Source: an uncultured Bacteroidales bacterium (lineage in GTDB: Bacteria; Bacteroidota; Bacteroidia; Bacteroidales; GWA2-32-17). From it: a DNA stretch of 38,799 nt. A program made the translations under genes and the position numbers. The notes beneath the pieces were generated by a model. It ran no database searches, was not told the DNA's origin, and saw nothing but the letters and a program-made list of their open reading frames with translations. Every line of letters begins with the position of its first letter. Within the stretch, counting starts at the first letter, position 1. Location of the stretch: contig CALGPK010000025.1 of assembly GCA_937960415.1 (NCBI GenBank), positions 1-38,799 of the forward strand, in the 5' to 3' direction. Below are positions 1-7,012 of this stretch, piece after piece.

Positions 1-74
1 AATTAACAATATCTGTTAATAACTTTTTGGAATACTTCTGTTTTAATTAAGATAAATTGAATTATCTTAGCTTT

Positions 75-96
75 ATGTTTGTAAGAGTAAAAACAT
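75..96 (-). repeat. Short repeat block B, left copy
   Basis: This 22-bp sequence is the exact reverse complement of 6521-6542. In the right copy it follows repeat block A after one base. Here it lies 166 bp beyond block A (bases 97-262 intervene). Either the left copy carries an insertion or the right copy is a deletion derivative. The perfect match was read directly from the sequence. Confidence 0.75.
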
Positions 97-262
97 CGCC
101 GAATTCGCCCAAAAAAGCCGTTCAAATAGTTGAGAATGTGCTAATTAGGAATAAAGTCAAGTAGCGTATGGTTCGCCTTTTGCCCGACATCGATCTAAAA
201 AAGATGTATTAAGCAAATGCAGTTTAGAATTAAATGAAATCCCTTTTTAATAAAATAACCTA

Positions 263-361
263 TTGAAATATAATTACATACCATATCGTGTAGTGCCTAC
301 GTGATTTTGTATGTATTTGTATATCAGTAAATTAAGCATAAAAAGTGACGAAGTCGGGAAA
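263..361 (-). repeat. Repeat block A, left copy (about 99 bp)
   Basis: Read on the minus strand, this block matches 6421-6519 with no gaps and about 14 mismatches, roughly 85% identity, most of them transitions. It begins with TTTCCCGACTTCGTCAC and contains a short GTAG-GCA-CTAC hairpin. It starts 54 bp after the miaA stop codon, in the direction of miaA transcription. The right copy sits in the same relation to the FMN-protein gene. The repeat family is not one I can name. Confidence 0.8.
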
Positions 362-415
362 ACATTTGGAACAATAGTGTAACATTTTGCATGAATTTTA
401 TAGTAAAAGTTAAGG

Positions 416-1339
416 TTAAGACAATTTACGAAACTCCGATACAATAAACATTGCATTTTCTTCGATACTTTTAGTGCCATCGAGCCAAATAATAGGCACT
501 CCTCTTCGTTCCATTCCTCTAAAGTAAGTCATTTGACGTTTAGCAAACTGATGTATAGCCGTTTCAAGTTTACAAAAAAAGTCAAGGTAGTTATATTTTC
601 CTAGTAAATACTCAGTAATGTATTTGTATTCGAGCCCGTAATATGTTAGTTCATCGGGTGTTATGCCAGTATTCAATAAATGTTGCACTTCTTCTATCAT
701 TCCTTCTTTAATTCGTTTTTTAAGACGTTCGGTTATGCGTGCACGTCTAATTTCCCTTGGCACATCTATACCAAAAGTTAAACTATGCAATGAAGGATGA
801 TTCATCGAGGTTATTTCGTGCTGCTTGTAATACTCGGCTATTTCGATGGCTCTAATAGCTCGTTTTTTATTATCCACATCGGTTTTGTTGTGCAAATGCT
901 TGTATTGTTTGAGTATTTCTGCTAATTGATTTAATGAATAATCGGCGAGTTTTTTGCGTAACTCTTTATTCTCCGGAACTTCTATTAATTCATAATTTCT
1001 GAGTATAGATTCGATATACATTCCCGAACCACCACATAATATAGGGATTTTGTCTCTCGAAATAATATCGCTATATGCTCTGTAAAAATCGCGTTTAAAT
1101 TCAAATACATTATACTTTTCGCCAGCTTTTACAATATCAATTAAATGATATGGAATTCGGGAATCGTTTATTTCATAGTCGTTAAGATCTTTTCCTGTAC
1201 CAATATCCATACCGATGTAAACCTGACGACTATCGGCACTAATAATTTCGGCATTTAATTCATAAGCAACTCTTACTGCCAGCCTGGTCTTGCCACAAGC
1301 TGTTGGTCCTAAAATGCTAATGATGTCGGGTTTTTTCAT
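416..1339 (-). CDS. miaA: tRNA dimethylallyltransferase
   Basis: MiaA transfers a dimethylallyl group from DMAPP to N6 of A37 in tRNAs reading UNN codons, a cytoplasmic modification that improves decoding. The 307-residue length is normal. A P-loop GPTACGKT lies at residues 11-18, followed by the family's SADSRQVY substrate-binding segment and GTGK. The PYHLIDI segment and the CGGSGMY motif follow, as does the Arg-rich tRNA-binding region. It is the last gene of a leftward operon. Its ATG overlaps the stop codon of the upstream permease by one base (TAATG), which implies translational coupling. A copy of a dispersed repeat begins 54 bp after its stop. Confidence 0.95.
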   Translation of the reverse strand: MKKPDIISILGPTACGKTRLAVRVAYELNAEIISADSRQVYIGMDIGTGKDLNDYEINDSRIPYHLIDIVKAGEKYNVFEFKRDFYRAYSDIISRDKIPILCGGSGMYIESILRNYELIEVPENKELRKKLADYSLNQLAEILKQYKHLHNKTDVDNKKRAIRAIEIAEYYKQHEITSMNHPSLHSLTFGIDVPREIRRARITERLKKRIKEGMIEEVQHLLNTGITPDELTYYGLEYKYITEYLLGKYNYLDFFCKLETAIHQFAKRQMTYFRGMERRGVPIIWLDGTKSIEENAMFIVSEFRKLS

Positions 1340-2574
1340 TACAATTCGTTATACTTATTGGGTAAATATCGCCTTGTGATAAAACGCACCGGGAAACGCG
1401 AAGAGAGATAACCAATAGCAAGTACTGAGGTAAAAATAACAAGCAAATCCAAAATACGAACTTCAACCGGATAAGCTTTTACAATAAAGGCATCGGGATT
1501 GTTTGCATCCATAGGAATAATACCGAAATGCTGTTGCAAAAAACAGAACAACAATCCTAATGTAATACCCAACAATGCACCAATTATAGAAATAAGCCAC
1601 CCTTCGTACAAAAAGACTTTTTGAATGTCTTTCATCGAAAAACCTATACTGCGAAGCGTTTCTATATCTTCCTTTTTCTCTAGAATAAGCATGGTAAGCG
1701 ATGCCGTAATATTAAACGAAGCAATGAGCAAAATAAATAGCAGTATTGCAAACACAATAACTTTTTCAGATTTCATGATTTGATAAATGAATTGATGCTG
1801 CTCGAAACGGTTGCGAACATCGAATTTTTCGCCCAGTGAATTCTGTAAAAGCTTTTCGACTTTTTCGGACGAAGCAGAATGTTTGAGCTTAATTTCGAGC
1901 GAAGATACTTCTTTTTGGTACTGAAAAAGTTCTCTGGCAAATTGTATAGGCACAATGATGTAATTGTCCATTTCAGGATCGACCATGTAAATACCAATCG
2001 GATAAATAGGCTTCATGATAAAAGCCTGTTCGGGCGATGTGTGTATGCTTGCCAGTCGATTGGGGGCATAAATTTTTAACGGAGCTACAAAATTTAGCCC
2101 AACAGAGAGATGAGCAACAACACTCATACCTACTACTGCCACCGGTTGACCCTGGTACATAAGGCTAAATCGTCCTTCGGTTATCATCGTATCCAGGCCA
2201 CTCATGTCGGCATAACTCAAATCGACACCTTTTATGGTAAATGGATGATACACGTCATGATATTTTACCAATGCCTTGTCTTCGATGGTAAAAGCATAAC
2301 TATCTATATCATGAATGCTGTTAAGAGTGAGCATAAAGGTATTGTCTGGGATAAATGTTTTAGAAAGCACTGGTATTACTTTTAAATCAGGGTCAAACGA
2401 ATTGAAACGTTTAATAATGAGTGATTCCAATCCATTGAACACCGAAATAATAATGACTAATGCCATAGTGCCAATGGCAAAACTCACTACAGTTATAGAA
2501 GAAATAATATTAATGATATGAGTGGTTTTGGGCGAAGTAAGGTAACGCTTTGCTATAAACCAGTGTAATTTCAT
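1339..2574 (-). CDS. LolC/LolE-family ABC transporter permease
   Basis: This is a 411-residue inner-membrane permease of the MacB/FtsX superfamily, LolC/E type. An N-terminal membrane segment (about residues 20-48) precedes a large periplasmic domain, and three more segments lie in the last 140 residues (starting near 272, 325 and 372). The family forms complexes with a LolD ATPase that release lipoproteins from the inner membrane. No ATPase gene lies in this window, so the partner must be elsewhere. It lies 2 bp after rbfA and overlaps miaA by one base. Another LolC/E-type permease sits two genes upstream (2921-4165), and the two may form a heterodimer. Assignment to LolE rather than LolC cannot be made from the sequence alone. 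Confidence 0.88.
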   Translation of the reverse strand: MKLHWFIAKRYLTSPKTTHIINIISSITVVSFAIGTMALVIIISVFNGLESLIIKRFNSFDPDLKVIPVLSKTFIPDNTFMLTLNSIHDIDSYAFTIEDKALVKYHDVYHPFTIKGVDLSYADMSGLDTMITEGRFSLMYQGQPVAVVGMSVVAHLSVGLNFVAPLKIYAPNRLASIHTSPEQAFIMKPIYPIGIYMVDPEMDNYIIVPIQFARELFQYQKEVSSLEIKLKHSASSEKVEKLLQNSLGEKFDVRNRFEQHQFIYQIMKSEKVIVFAILLFILLIASFNITASLTMLILEKKEDIETLRSIGFSMKDIQKVFLYEGWLISIIGALLGITLGLLFCFLQQHFGIIPMDANNPDAFIVKAYPVEVRILDLLVIFTSVLAIGYLSSRFPVRFITRRYLPNKYNEL

Positions 2575-2576
2575 AC

Positions 2577-2918
2577 TTATTTTTTAAGCAATTCTTCGAT
2601 GCGTTTACTATATTCGTACGAATCGTCGATGAAAAAAGCTAGCTCGGGAATAGATTTAACTTTATTTCTGATTCGTTGTGCCAAGGCATGTCTTATTTGC
2701 TTTTTATTGTCGTTGATTATCTGAAATATCTCCTCTGGCTTTATTTTTGGGTTATAAATGCTAAGATAAACTCTGGCAAACGACAAATCGGCACTTAAAC
2801 GAACAACCGTAACATTGATAAGTGTCCCCGGTAAAAAAGAAGATTCGTTTTGCTGAAATATAACACTCAGCTCTTTTTGAATCAATCGTTCGGCTTTCTG
2901 AATTCTTACATTATTCAT
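2577..2918 (-). CDS. rbfA: 30S ribosome-binding factor RbfA
   Basis: RbfA binds the immature 30S subunit near 16S rRNA helix 1 and assists late maturation, especially in the cold. The protein has 113 residues, usual for the family. It shows the characteristic opening (VRIQKAERLIQKELSVI), the central VTVVRLSADLSFARVYLS strand region and the C-terminal RIRNKVKSIPELAFFIDDS segment that forms the KH-like fold. It is embedded with 2-bp gaps between the two lipoprotein-type permeases, so the operon mixes translation and envelope functions. This gene order is, as far as I know, common in Bacteroidota. Confidence 0.94.
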   Translation of the reverse strand: MNNVRIQKAERLIQKELSVIFQQNESSFLPGTLINVTVVRLSADLSFARVYLSIYNPKIKPEEIFQIINDNKKQIRHALAQRIRNKVKSIPELAFFIDDSYEYSKRIEELLKK

Positions 2919-2920
2919 AA

Positions 2921-4165
2921 TTAATCAAATTTAATTGCTTTTATTGGCTCTATTTTGCTGATGATAGACGATGGAATAAGCAAAATAACAAGTGTAACAA
3001 CAATAATCGCTACATTGAGCAAAACCACGTGCCACCATTCAATTTGTACAGGCACATAATCAATATAGTAAGAGGCTTTATTTAAGCTTATAATGTGGTA
3101 ATTTTTTTGTGCATAATAGGCTGCAAAAGCCAATAAATTGCCAGTTAGCAAACCAAATAGAATGTAAATAGCACTAAGATAAATAAATATTTTTCGAATA
3201 TTAGAATCGTAAAAACCCATGGTCTTAAGCAAACCGATCATATTTACACGTTCCAGTACCAATACCAACAAGCCCGAAATAATATTAAGACCCGATACCA
3301 GCATCATTAGTATCAAAATAACCCACAAATTGGTGTTAAACAGTCCAATCCAATCAAAAATATATGGAAAACGTTCCTGAATAGTAGATACTTTCAATTT
3401 TGTGCCATCTGCATGAAATTTGGCTGCTACCATCGAATAAATTCTTTGTTTAGCAGACTGAATAGAATCAAAGTTTTTGAGGTTTATTTCATAACCACTG
3501 ATTTGGTTAGGTTGCCAATTGTTTAACTTCTGAACATGACGTAAATCGACAAAAACAAACATATTGTCAAACTCCTCCATCATGCTTTCGTAAATACCAC
3601 AAACAACAAACTTACGCATACGTGGAGGTTCCTGAATAAAATAAACATATACGGGAGAGCCTATCTTAACTTGCAATATGTTGCTAATCTTTCGGGATAT
3701 GAATATTTCGTTTGATTTGACACTATCGACAATTAAGGGTTGACGTCCTTCGACAATGTGGTTGCTTAAAAACGACCAGTCGTAATCTTTATATACACCT
3801 TTAAGAACACAACCATGCAAGGTGTTACCTGCCTTCATAATACCGGGCTTTGTAGCGTATAATTGCAAATTCTTTACACAACCAATCTTTCGTATAGCAT
3901 CGATGTCGTTTTTGTTAATGTAAATAGGATTTGTTTCGAACGAGTAGTTAGCATCGTAATTGCTTACTACAACATGCGAGGCAAACCCAGAAACTTTATA
4001 TTTTATTTCTTGCTTGAAACCAACAACAACAGCAACAGAAACATACATGACTACAAAACTAACGGCAATGCCAAGGATATTGATTATGGTAATGGGCTTC
4101 GATATCCGATGCGATTTTGACTGACTAAATAATATTCGCCGTGCTATAAAATAGGTTACTTTCAT
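2921..4165 (-). CDS. LolC/LolE-family ABC transporter permease (first gene of operon)
   Basis: This is a 414-residue paralogue of the permease at 1339-2574, with the same plan: one N-terminal membrane segment (about residues 24-50), a periplasmic domain of about 220 residues, and three C-terminal segments. The YFIARRIL start matches the equivalent FIAKRYL of the downstream paralogue, which supports the chosen ATG. The family moves lipoproteins out of the inner membrane with a LolD ATPase. A near-consensus Bacteroidota promoter ends only 4 bp before the ATG, so the message may be leaderless or nearly so. It heads the operon with rbfA, the second permease and miaA. Confidence 0.88.
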   Translation of the reverse strand: MKVTYFIARRILFSQSKSHRISKPITIINILGIAVSFVVMYVSVAVVVGFKQEIKYKVSGFASHVVVSNYDANYSFETNPIYINKNDIDAIRKIGCVKNLQLYATKPGIMKAGNTLHGCVLKGVYKDYDWSFLSNHIVEGRQPLIVDSVKSNEIFISRKISNILQVKIGSPVYVYFIQEPPRMRKFVVCGIYESMMEEFDNMFVFVDLRHVQKLNNWQPNQISGYEINLKNFDSIQSAKQRIYSMVAAKFHADGTKLKVSTIQERFPYIFDWIGLFNTNLWVILILMMLVSGLNIISGLLVLVLERVNMIGLLKTMGFYDSNIRKIFIYLSAIYILFGLLTGNLLAFAAYYAQKNYHIISLNKASYYIDYVPVQIEWWHVVLLNVAIIVVTLVILLIPSSIISKIEPIKAIKFD

Positions 4166-4169
4166 AATG

Positions 4170-4201
4170 CAAAACTAATCTAAAAAACAACGAAAAGCAA
4201 A
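4170..4201 (-). promoter_or_regulatory. Promoter of the lolC-rbfA-lolE-miaA operon
   Basis: On the minus strand a TTTG (-33 element, 4198-4201) is followed after 20 bp by TAGTTTTG (4170-4177), which fits the Bacteroidota TAnnTTTG -7 box. The start codon of the first gene begins 4 bp later. The expected transcription start would therefore fall at or within a few bases of the ATG. Confidence 0.6.
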
Positions 4202-4589
4202 AACGGACAGTTTTATAGAACGAGACTTTTATAAGTTAAGAGTATATTAAAAAATAAGAACTAAATTTTGTAATATATTATTTTAAAAATTTAAAAAAAT
4301 ATTTTTAGAAAAAATTATCAAATACATAAACATTGAGATAAGAAAAAAAACAAAATAGGAATGATATTCACAAAAAGAATACAAACAACATCAACTATTA
4401 AAAAAAGTATTTGCTGGATTAGATGAGAAGGCATTTAGGTAAAAAAACAAAAGAAATGATATTATGAAGAAAACAGTCATAGACGATAATGGTTTAATAA
4501 ATACCGTAATAACTATCCATCCCAATTTTAATGAGTCTTTAATTCAAAATTCACCATTTTTAAGGATTACATTCTTTATTAGTTGCACG

Positions 4590-4597
4590 TAATTTTG
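4590..4597 (+). promoter_or_regulatory. Probable -7 box for the porin gene
   Basis: TAATTTTG matches TAnnTTTG and lies 29 bp before the porin ATG. I see no TTTG at the expected 19-20 bp upstream, so only half of the promoter is supported. Confidence 0.38.
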
Positions 4598-4626
4598 CAT
4601 CATATTAAAAATTAATTTTAAGAGCT

Positions 4627-5832
4627 ATGAAGAAAATTGTATTATTCGTTTCGCTTTTAAGTGCCTTAACCATATTTGCACAAGATATTGATAGCATAAA
4701 GAATATCTACACTAATAGTGTTGAAAAAATGCTCAATGATAAGCCTGGTCTTGGTATTGGCGGATATGGCGAAGTGCATTATAACCAGCCCATTAATAAG
4801 CATTTAAAAGATTTGGGCATCCTTGATGTGCATAGAATGGTCATGTTTTTAGGCTACAATTTTTCAAACAAGACCCAATTTGTTTCAGAAATAGAATTTG
4901 AATATGCCAAAGAACTTTGGGTAGAGCAAATGTTCCTTCAACACAAAATAAATAAATATATAAATTTTCGTGCTGGACTTTTGTTGATTCCAATGGGTAT
5001 TATAAACGAATATCACGAGCCTACAATGTTTAATGGTGTAGAACGTCCAATAATTGACAATAAAATTGCTCCTACCACATGGAGAGAAATTGGCTTTGGT
5101 TTTTTGGGAAATATTATGCGAACAAAAATGAAATATCAACTATATGTTGTAAATGGATTTAACGGATATGATGCCAATGGGGGTGTATTTTCAGGAAGTA
5201 AATCATTAAGAGATGGCAGACAAAAAGGTTCAAAAGCATATTTGTCTTCACCCAATTGTGCAGGTAAATTAGAATTTTATGGTGTAAAAAATTTGAACAT
5301 AGGTGTTTCGGGTTATTTTGGAAAATCGCAAAGTCGTTTATATAATAATTTACATCGCGACAGCACCGTTTTGATTCAAAAAGCAGATTCGTCAGTTGTA
5401 AATATTTCAATGATAGGGACAGATATTAGGTGCAACATCAATGGAATAAAATTAACAGGTCAACTGTATTATACGTTATTAGGCAATACTGAAAAATATA
5501 ATGTCTTTACTTCTAAAAATGGCACAAACAACGATCTGGGAAGTTCTATGATTGGCTACTATGCTGAAATAGGTTATAATGTGTTTCAAACGGTAAAAAA
5601 CATAAAAACTGAATTAACGCCTTTTGTAAGATATGAAGTTTACAATACTCATCATACTGTTGATAAAAATATTGTTAAAAACGATAAATATAATAACACG
5701 ATTATTACCACAGGTTTAACATATACTATAATTAAAGGTGCTGTACTCAAAGCAGATATTCAATTCCATAAATCAAAAGCAGACAGAAAGTATAGTAAGA
5801 TATTTAACACAGGTTTTGGTATAATGTTTTAA
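4627..5832 (+). CDS. Outer-membrane porin-like beta-barrel protein
   Basis: This 401-residue protein has a clear signal peptide (residues 1-19, cleaved after FAQ). Alternating strands run to a C-terminal Phe, the usual end of an outer-membrane barrel. After a short helix the barrel opens with GGYGEVHYN. Segments such as LDVHRMVMFLGYNF, ELWVEQMFL, PMGIINEYHEP and TTWREIGFGF resemble the Porin_O_P-like proteins of Bacteroidota and Proteobacteria. It probably makes an outer-membrane channel, substrate unknown. The gene is followed after 9 bp by a secreted FMN-binding protein, which suggests a redox or metal-related role rather than general uptake. The substrate specificity of this group is not established to my knowledge. 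It appears more AT-rich than the permease operon to its left. Confidence 0.8.
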   Translation: MKKIVLFVSLLSALTIFAQDIDSIKNIYTNSVEKMLNDKPGLGIGGYGEVHYNQPINKHLKDLGILDVHRMVMFLGYNFSNKTQFVSEIEFEYAKELWVEQMFLQHKINKYINFRAGLLLIPMGIINEYHEPTMFNGVERPIIDNKIAPTTWREIGFGFLGNIMRTKMKYQLYVVNGFNGYDANGGVFSGSKSLRDGRQKGSKAYLSSPNCAGKLEFYGVKNLNIGVSGYFGKSQSRLYNNLHRDSTVLIQKADSSVVNISMIGTDIRCNINGIKLTGQLYYTLLGNTEKYNVFTSKNGTNNDLGSSMIGYYAEIGYNVFQTVKNIKTELTPFVRYEVYNTHHTVDKNIVKNDKYNNTIITTGLTYTIIKGAVLKADIQFHKSKADRKYSKIFNTGFGIMF

Positions 5833-5841
5833 ATTTTGAAA

Positions 5842-6417
5842 ATGAGAAATGTAGTTTTATTAATAGTGTTTTTAATATCAGTGATAAACAGCGTATCTCA
5901 AAATAACATAAAATTTGCACCAAAACAGTTATTTAAAGAAATAAAAAGTATTTTTCGTTGTGATAATCCTATTCTTATTGAGTTAAACAATAATTCAAGT
6001 GTTGTTATAGACACTTTAAGTCAAAAATATTTTCAAATAAATAATACAAAACCAATCGGATATGTATATATTGGCAGAGTCAAAACATGCAGGGCAGGTG
6101 TTTGTGCAGCTCATGAGAATTTTAAATCACAAGATAGTTACGAATTTTTTGATTATTTCATTCTATTCGACACATTAGCAAAGGTCGTTGCAGTAAACAT
6201 ATATAATTATGAAGCATCTCACGGACAAGAAATTGTAGTAAAAAGTTGGTTAAAACAATTTGTTGGTTATGATGGGACTTATGAACTAATTATTGGAAAA
6301 AATATTGATGCTATTTCGGGCGCAACAATATCAGTACATAGTATTACCTATGATATTTCTTCTAAAACAGAAACTTTGAAAAAAATATTATTAGAAAAAA
6401 AAATCTACATAAATTGA
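5842..6417 (+). CDS. Secreted FMN-binding domain protein (flavinylation substrate)
   Basis: I choose the ATG at 5842, giving 191 residues; a TTG two codons upstream is also possible. A signal peptide (residues 1-20, ending SVSQ) directs export. Near the C-terminus DAISGAT (residues 156-162) matches the FMN_bind consensus in which ApbE attaches FMN to the Thr (T162 here). A CRAGVC pair (C83 and C88) and His residues could bind a metal or form a disulfide; this is inference. The gene follows the porin by 9 bp and is surely co-transcribed with it. Together they may form a periplasmic or outer-membrane electron-transfer module. No apbE lies in the window. A dispersed repeat starts 3 bp after its stop. 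Confidence 0.82.
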   Translation: MRNVVLLIVFLISVINSVSQNNIKFAPKQLFKEIKSIFRCDNPILIELNNNSSVVIDTLSQKYFQINNTKPIGYVYIGRVKTCRAGVCAAHENFKSQDSYEFFDYFILFDTLAKVVAVNIYNYEASHGQEIVVKSWLKQFVGYDGTYELIIGKNIDAISGATISVHSITYDISSKTETLKKILLEKKIYIN

Positions 6418-6420
6418 AAA

Positions 6421-6519
6421 TTTCCCGACTTCGTCACATTTTATACTTAACTTGCTGATATACAAGTACATACAAGATTATGTAGGCACTACACGATGTT
6501 TTATGTGATTGTATTTCAA
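6421..6519 (+). repeat. Repeat block A, right copy (about 99 bp)
   Basis: This block is the inverted counterpart of 263-361, about 85% identical over 99 bp without gaps. It begins 3 bp after the stop codon of the FMN-binding protein gene and reads in the direction of that gene. It shares with the left copy an open frame containing LLIYKYIQ and VGTTR. About five of the eight base differences inside the shared frame fall on third codon positions. It may therefore be a decayed coding fragment. Confidence 0.8.
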
Positions 6520-6520
6520 G

Positions 6521-6542
6521 ATGTTTTTACTCTTACAAACAT
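6521..6542 (+). repeat. Short repeat block B, right copy
   Basis: This 22-bp sequence is exactly inverted relative to 75-96 and adjoins block A with one base between. In one frame both copies read DVFTLTN followed within a few codons by a stop, which could be the tail of a degraded coding sequence. Confidence 0.72.
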
Positions 6543-6680
6543 GCTGAAAAAATAAGACTTTTAATAAACAAAATTGTAACAAATTATTTATACACATCAA
6601 GCCACTTTTTAAAAATTTAAAATGAGAAAATCAAAAATTGAAACATATCTTAACCGTTTACAAACAAAAATACCCAATTG

Positions 6681-6812
6681 CTAACAAAGTATAGTAACAA
6701 TAAGGGTTTTATAATTCATGCATTCTGCCTCGTTAAAACTTTGGTGTACTTCCTTGGTTTTGTAGCCCGCAATCCCTTATGGATGCAACACTCAAACGTT
6801 ACCTATTATGTT
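6681..6812. other. Possible structured element
   Basis: This patch is less AT-rich than its surroundings. An outer pair, ATAGTAAC (6691-6698) with GTTACCTAT (6798-6806), encloses an inner pair, TAAGGG (6701-6706) with CCCTTA (6774-6779). The loop between the inner arms is about 67 bp. It could be a noncoding RNA, a recombination-site scar or a mobile-element remnant. I cannot assign it to a known family. Confidence 0.3.
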
Positions 6813-7012
6813 AAAAAATATGAACATACAAAACTACGAAACACGTTAACAGATTGACAATCGATCTATTTTAACAAACAACTAAACAACTGAAAATTTA
6901 ATGTTTTTAAATAAATTTTTTTCTAATAGACTATTGAATATAGTAGTAACTATATGGTTTTAAATGTAATAGTATATCATTAAGTTCAACATATATTGAG
7001 ACGAAGTTTGGA

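Larger units (their letters stand above)
1..415. other. Gene-poor left end with repeat copy
   Basis: This stretch lies downstream of the leftward miaA gene and holds no convincing gene. It carries the left copies of a two-part repeat (263-361 and 75-96) that recurs at 6421-6542. A small leftward reading frame through the repeat runs into the end of miaA and looks incidental, although part of its reading is shared with the other copy. I see no tRNA and no clear terminator hairpin. Confidence 0.5.
4166..4626. other. AT-rich divergent intergenic region
   Basis: These 461 bp separate the leftward permease operon from the rightward porin gene. The left edge holds the operon promoter (4170-4201) and the right edge a -7 box for the porin. 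In the middle, long A/T runs (about 4240-4400) contain no gene. A 42-codon frame opens at an ATG at 4464 and ends at 4592, inside the porin promoter box. It resembles nothing I know and may be chance or a remnant. Confidence 0.5.
6418..7012. other. Gene-poor gap with repeat and structured patch
   Basis: These 595 bp lie between the convergent FMN-protein gene and the arsenic pump gene. The first 125 bp are the right copy of the dispersed repeat. A less AT-rich patch at about 6681-6810 can fold into a bulged stem. The rest is very AT-rich. A 20-codon frame at 6620-6685 has no recognisable content. No tRNA or transposase gene is present. Confidence 0.5.

Noticed and set aside
274-480. Small leftward frame of 68 codons over the end of miaA and the repeat
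   Set aside because: It overlaps the 3' end of miaA out of frame, has no family resemblance and no promoter. Only the repeat part is shared with another locus.
4464-4592. 42-codon frame before the porin gene
   Set aside because: It has no recognisable content, and its end overlaps the porin promoter box. I kept it only as a remark under the intergenic region.
361-6421. Composite transposon bounded by inverted repeats
   Set aside because: The segment carries core genes (rbfA, miaA, lipoprotein permeases). The repeats contain no transposase, and I see no target-site duplications. The repeats are better read as dispersed copies placed after gene ends.
6418-7012. tRNA gene, CRISPR array or riboswitch in the largest gap
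   Set aside because: I saw no cloverleaf, no regularly spaced repeats and no known aptamer core. Only the dispersed repeat and one weak nested stem are supported.
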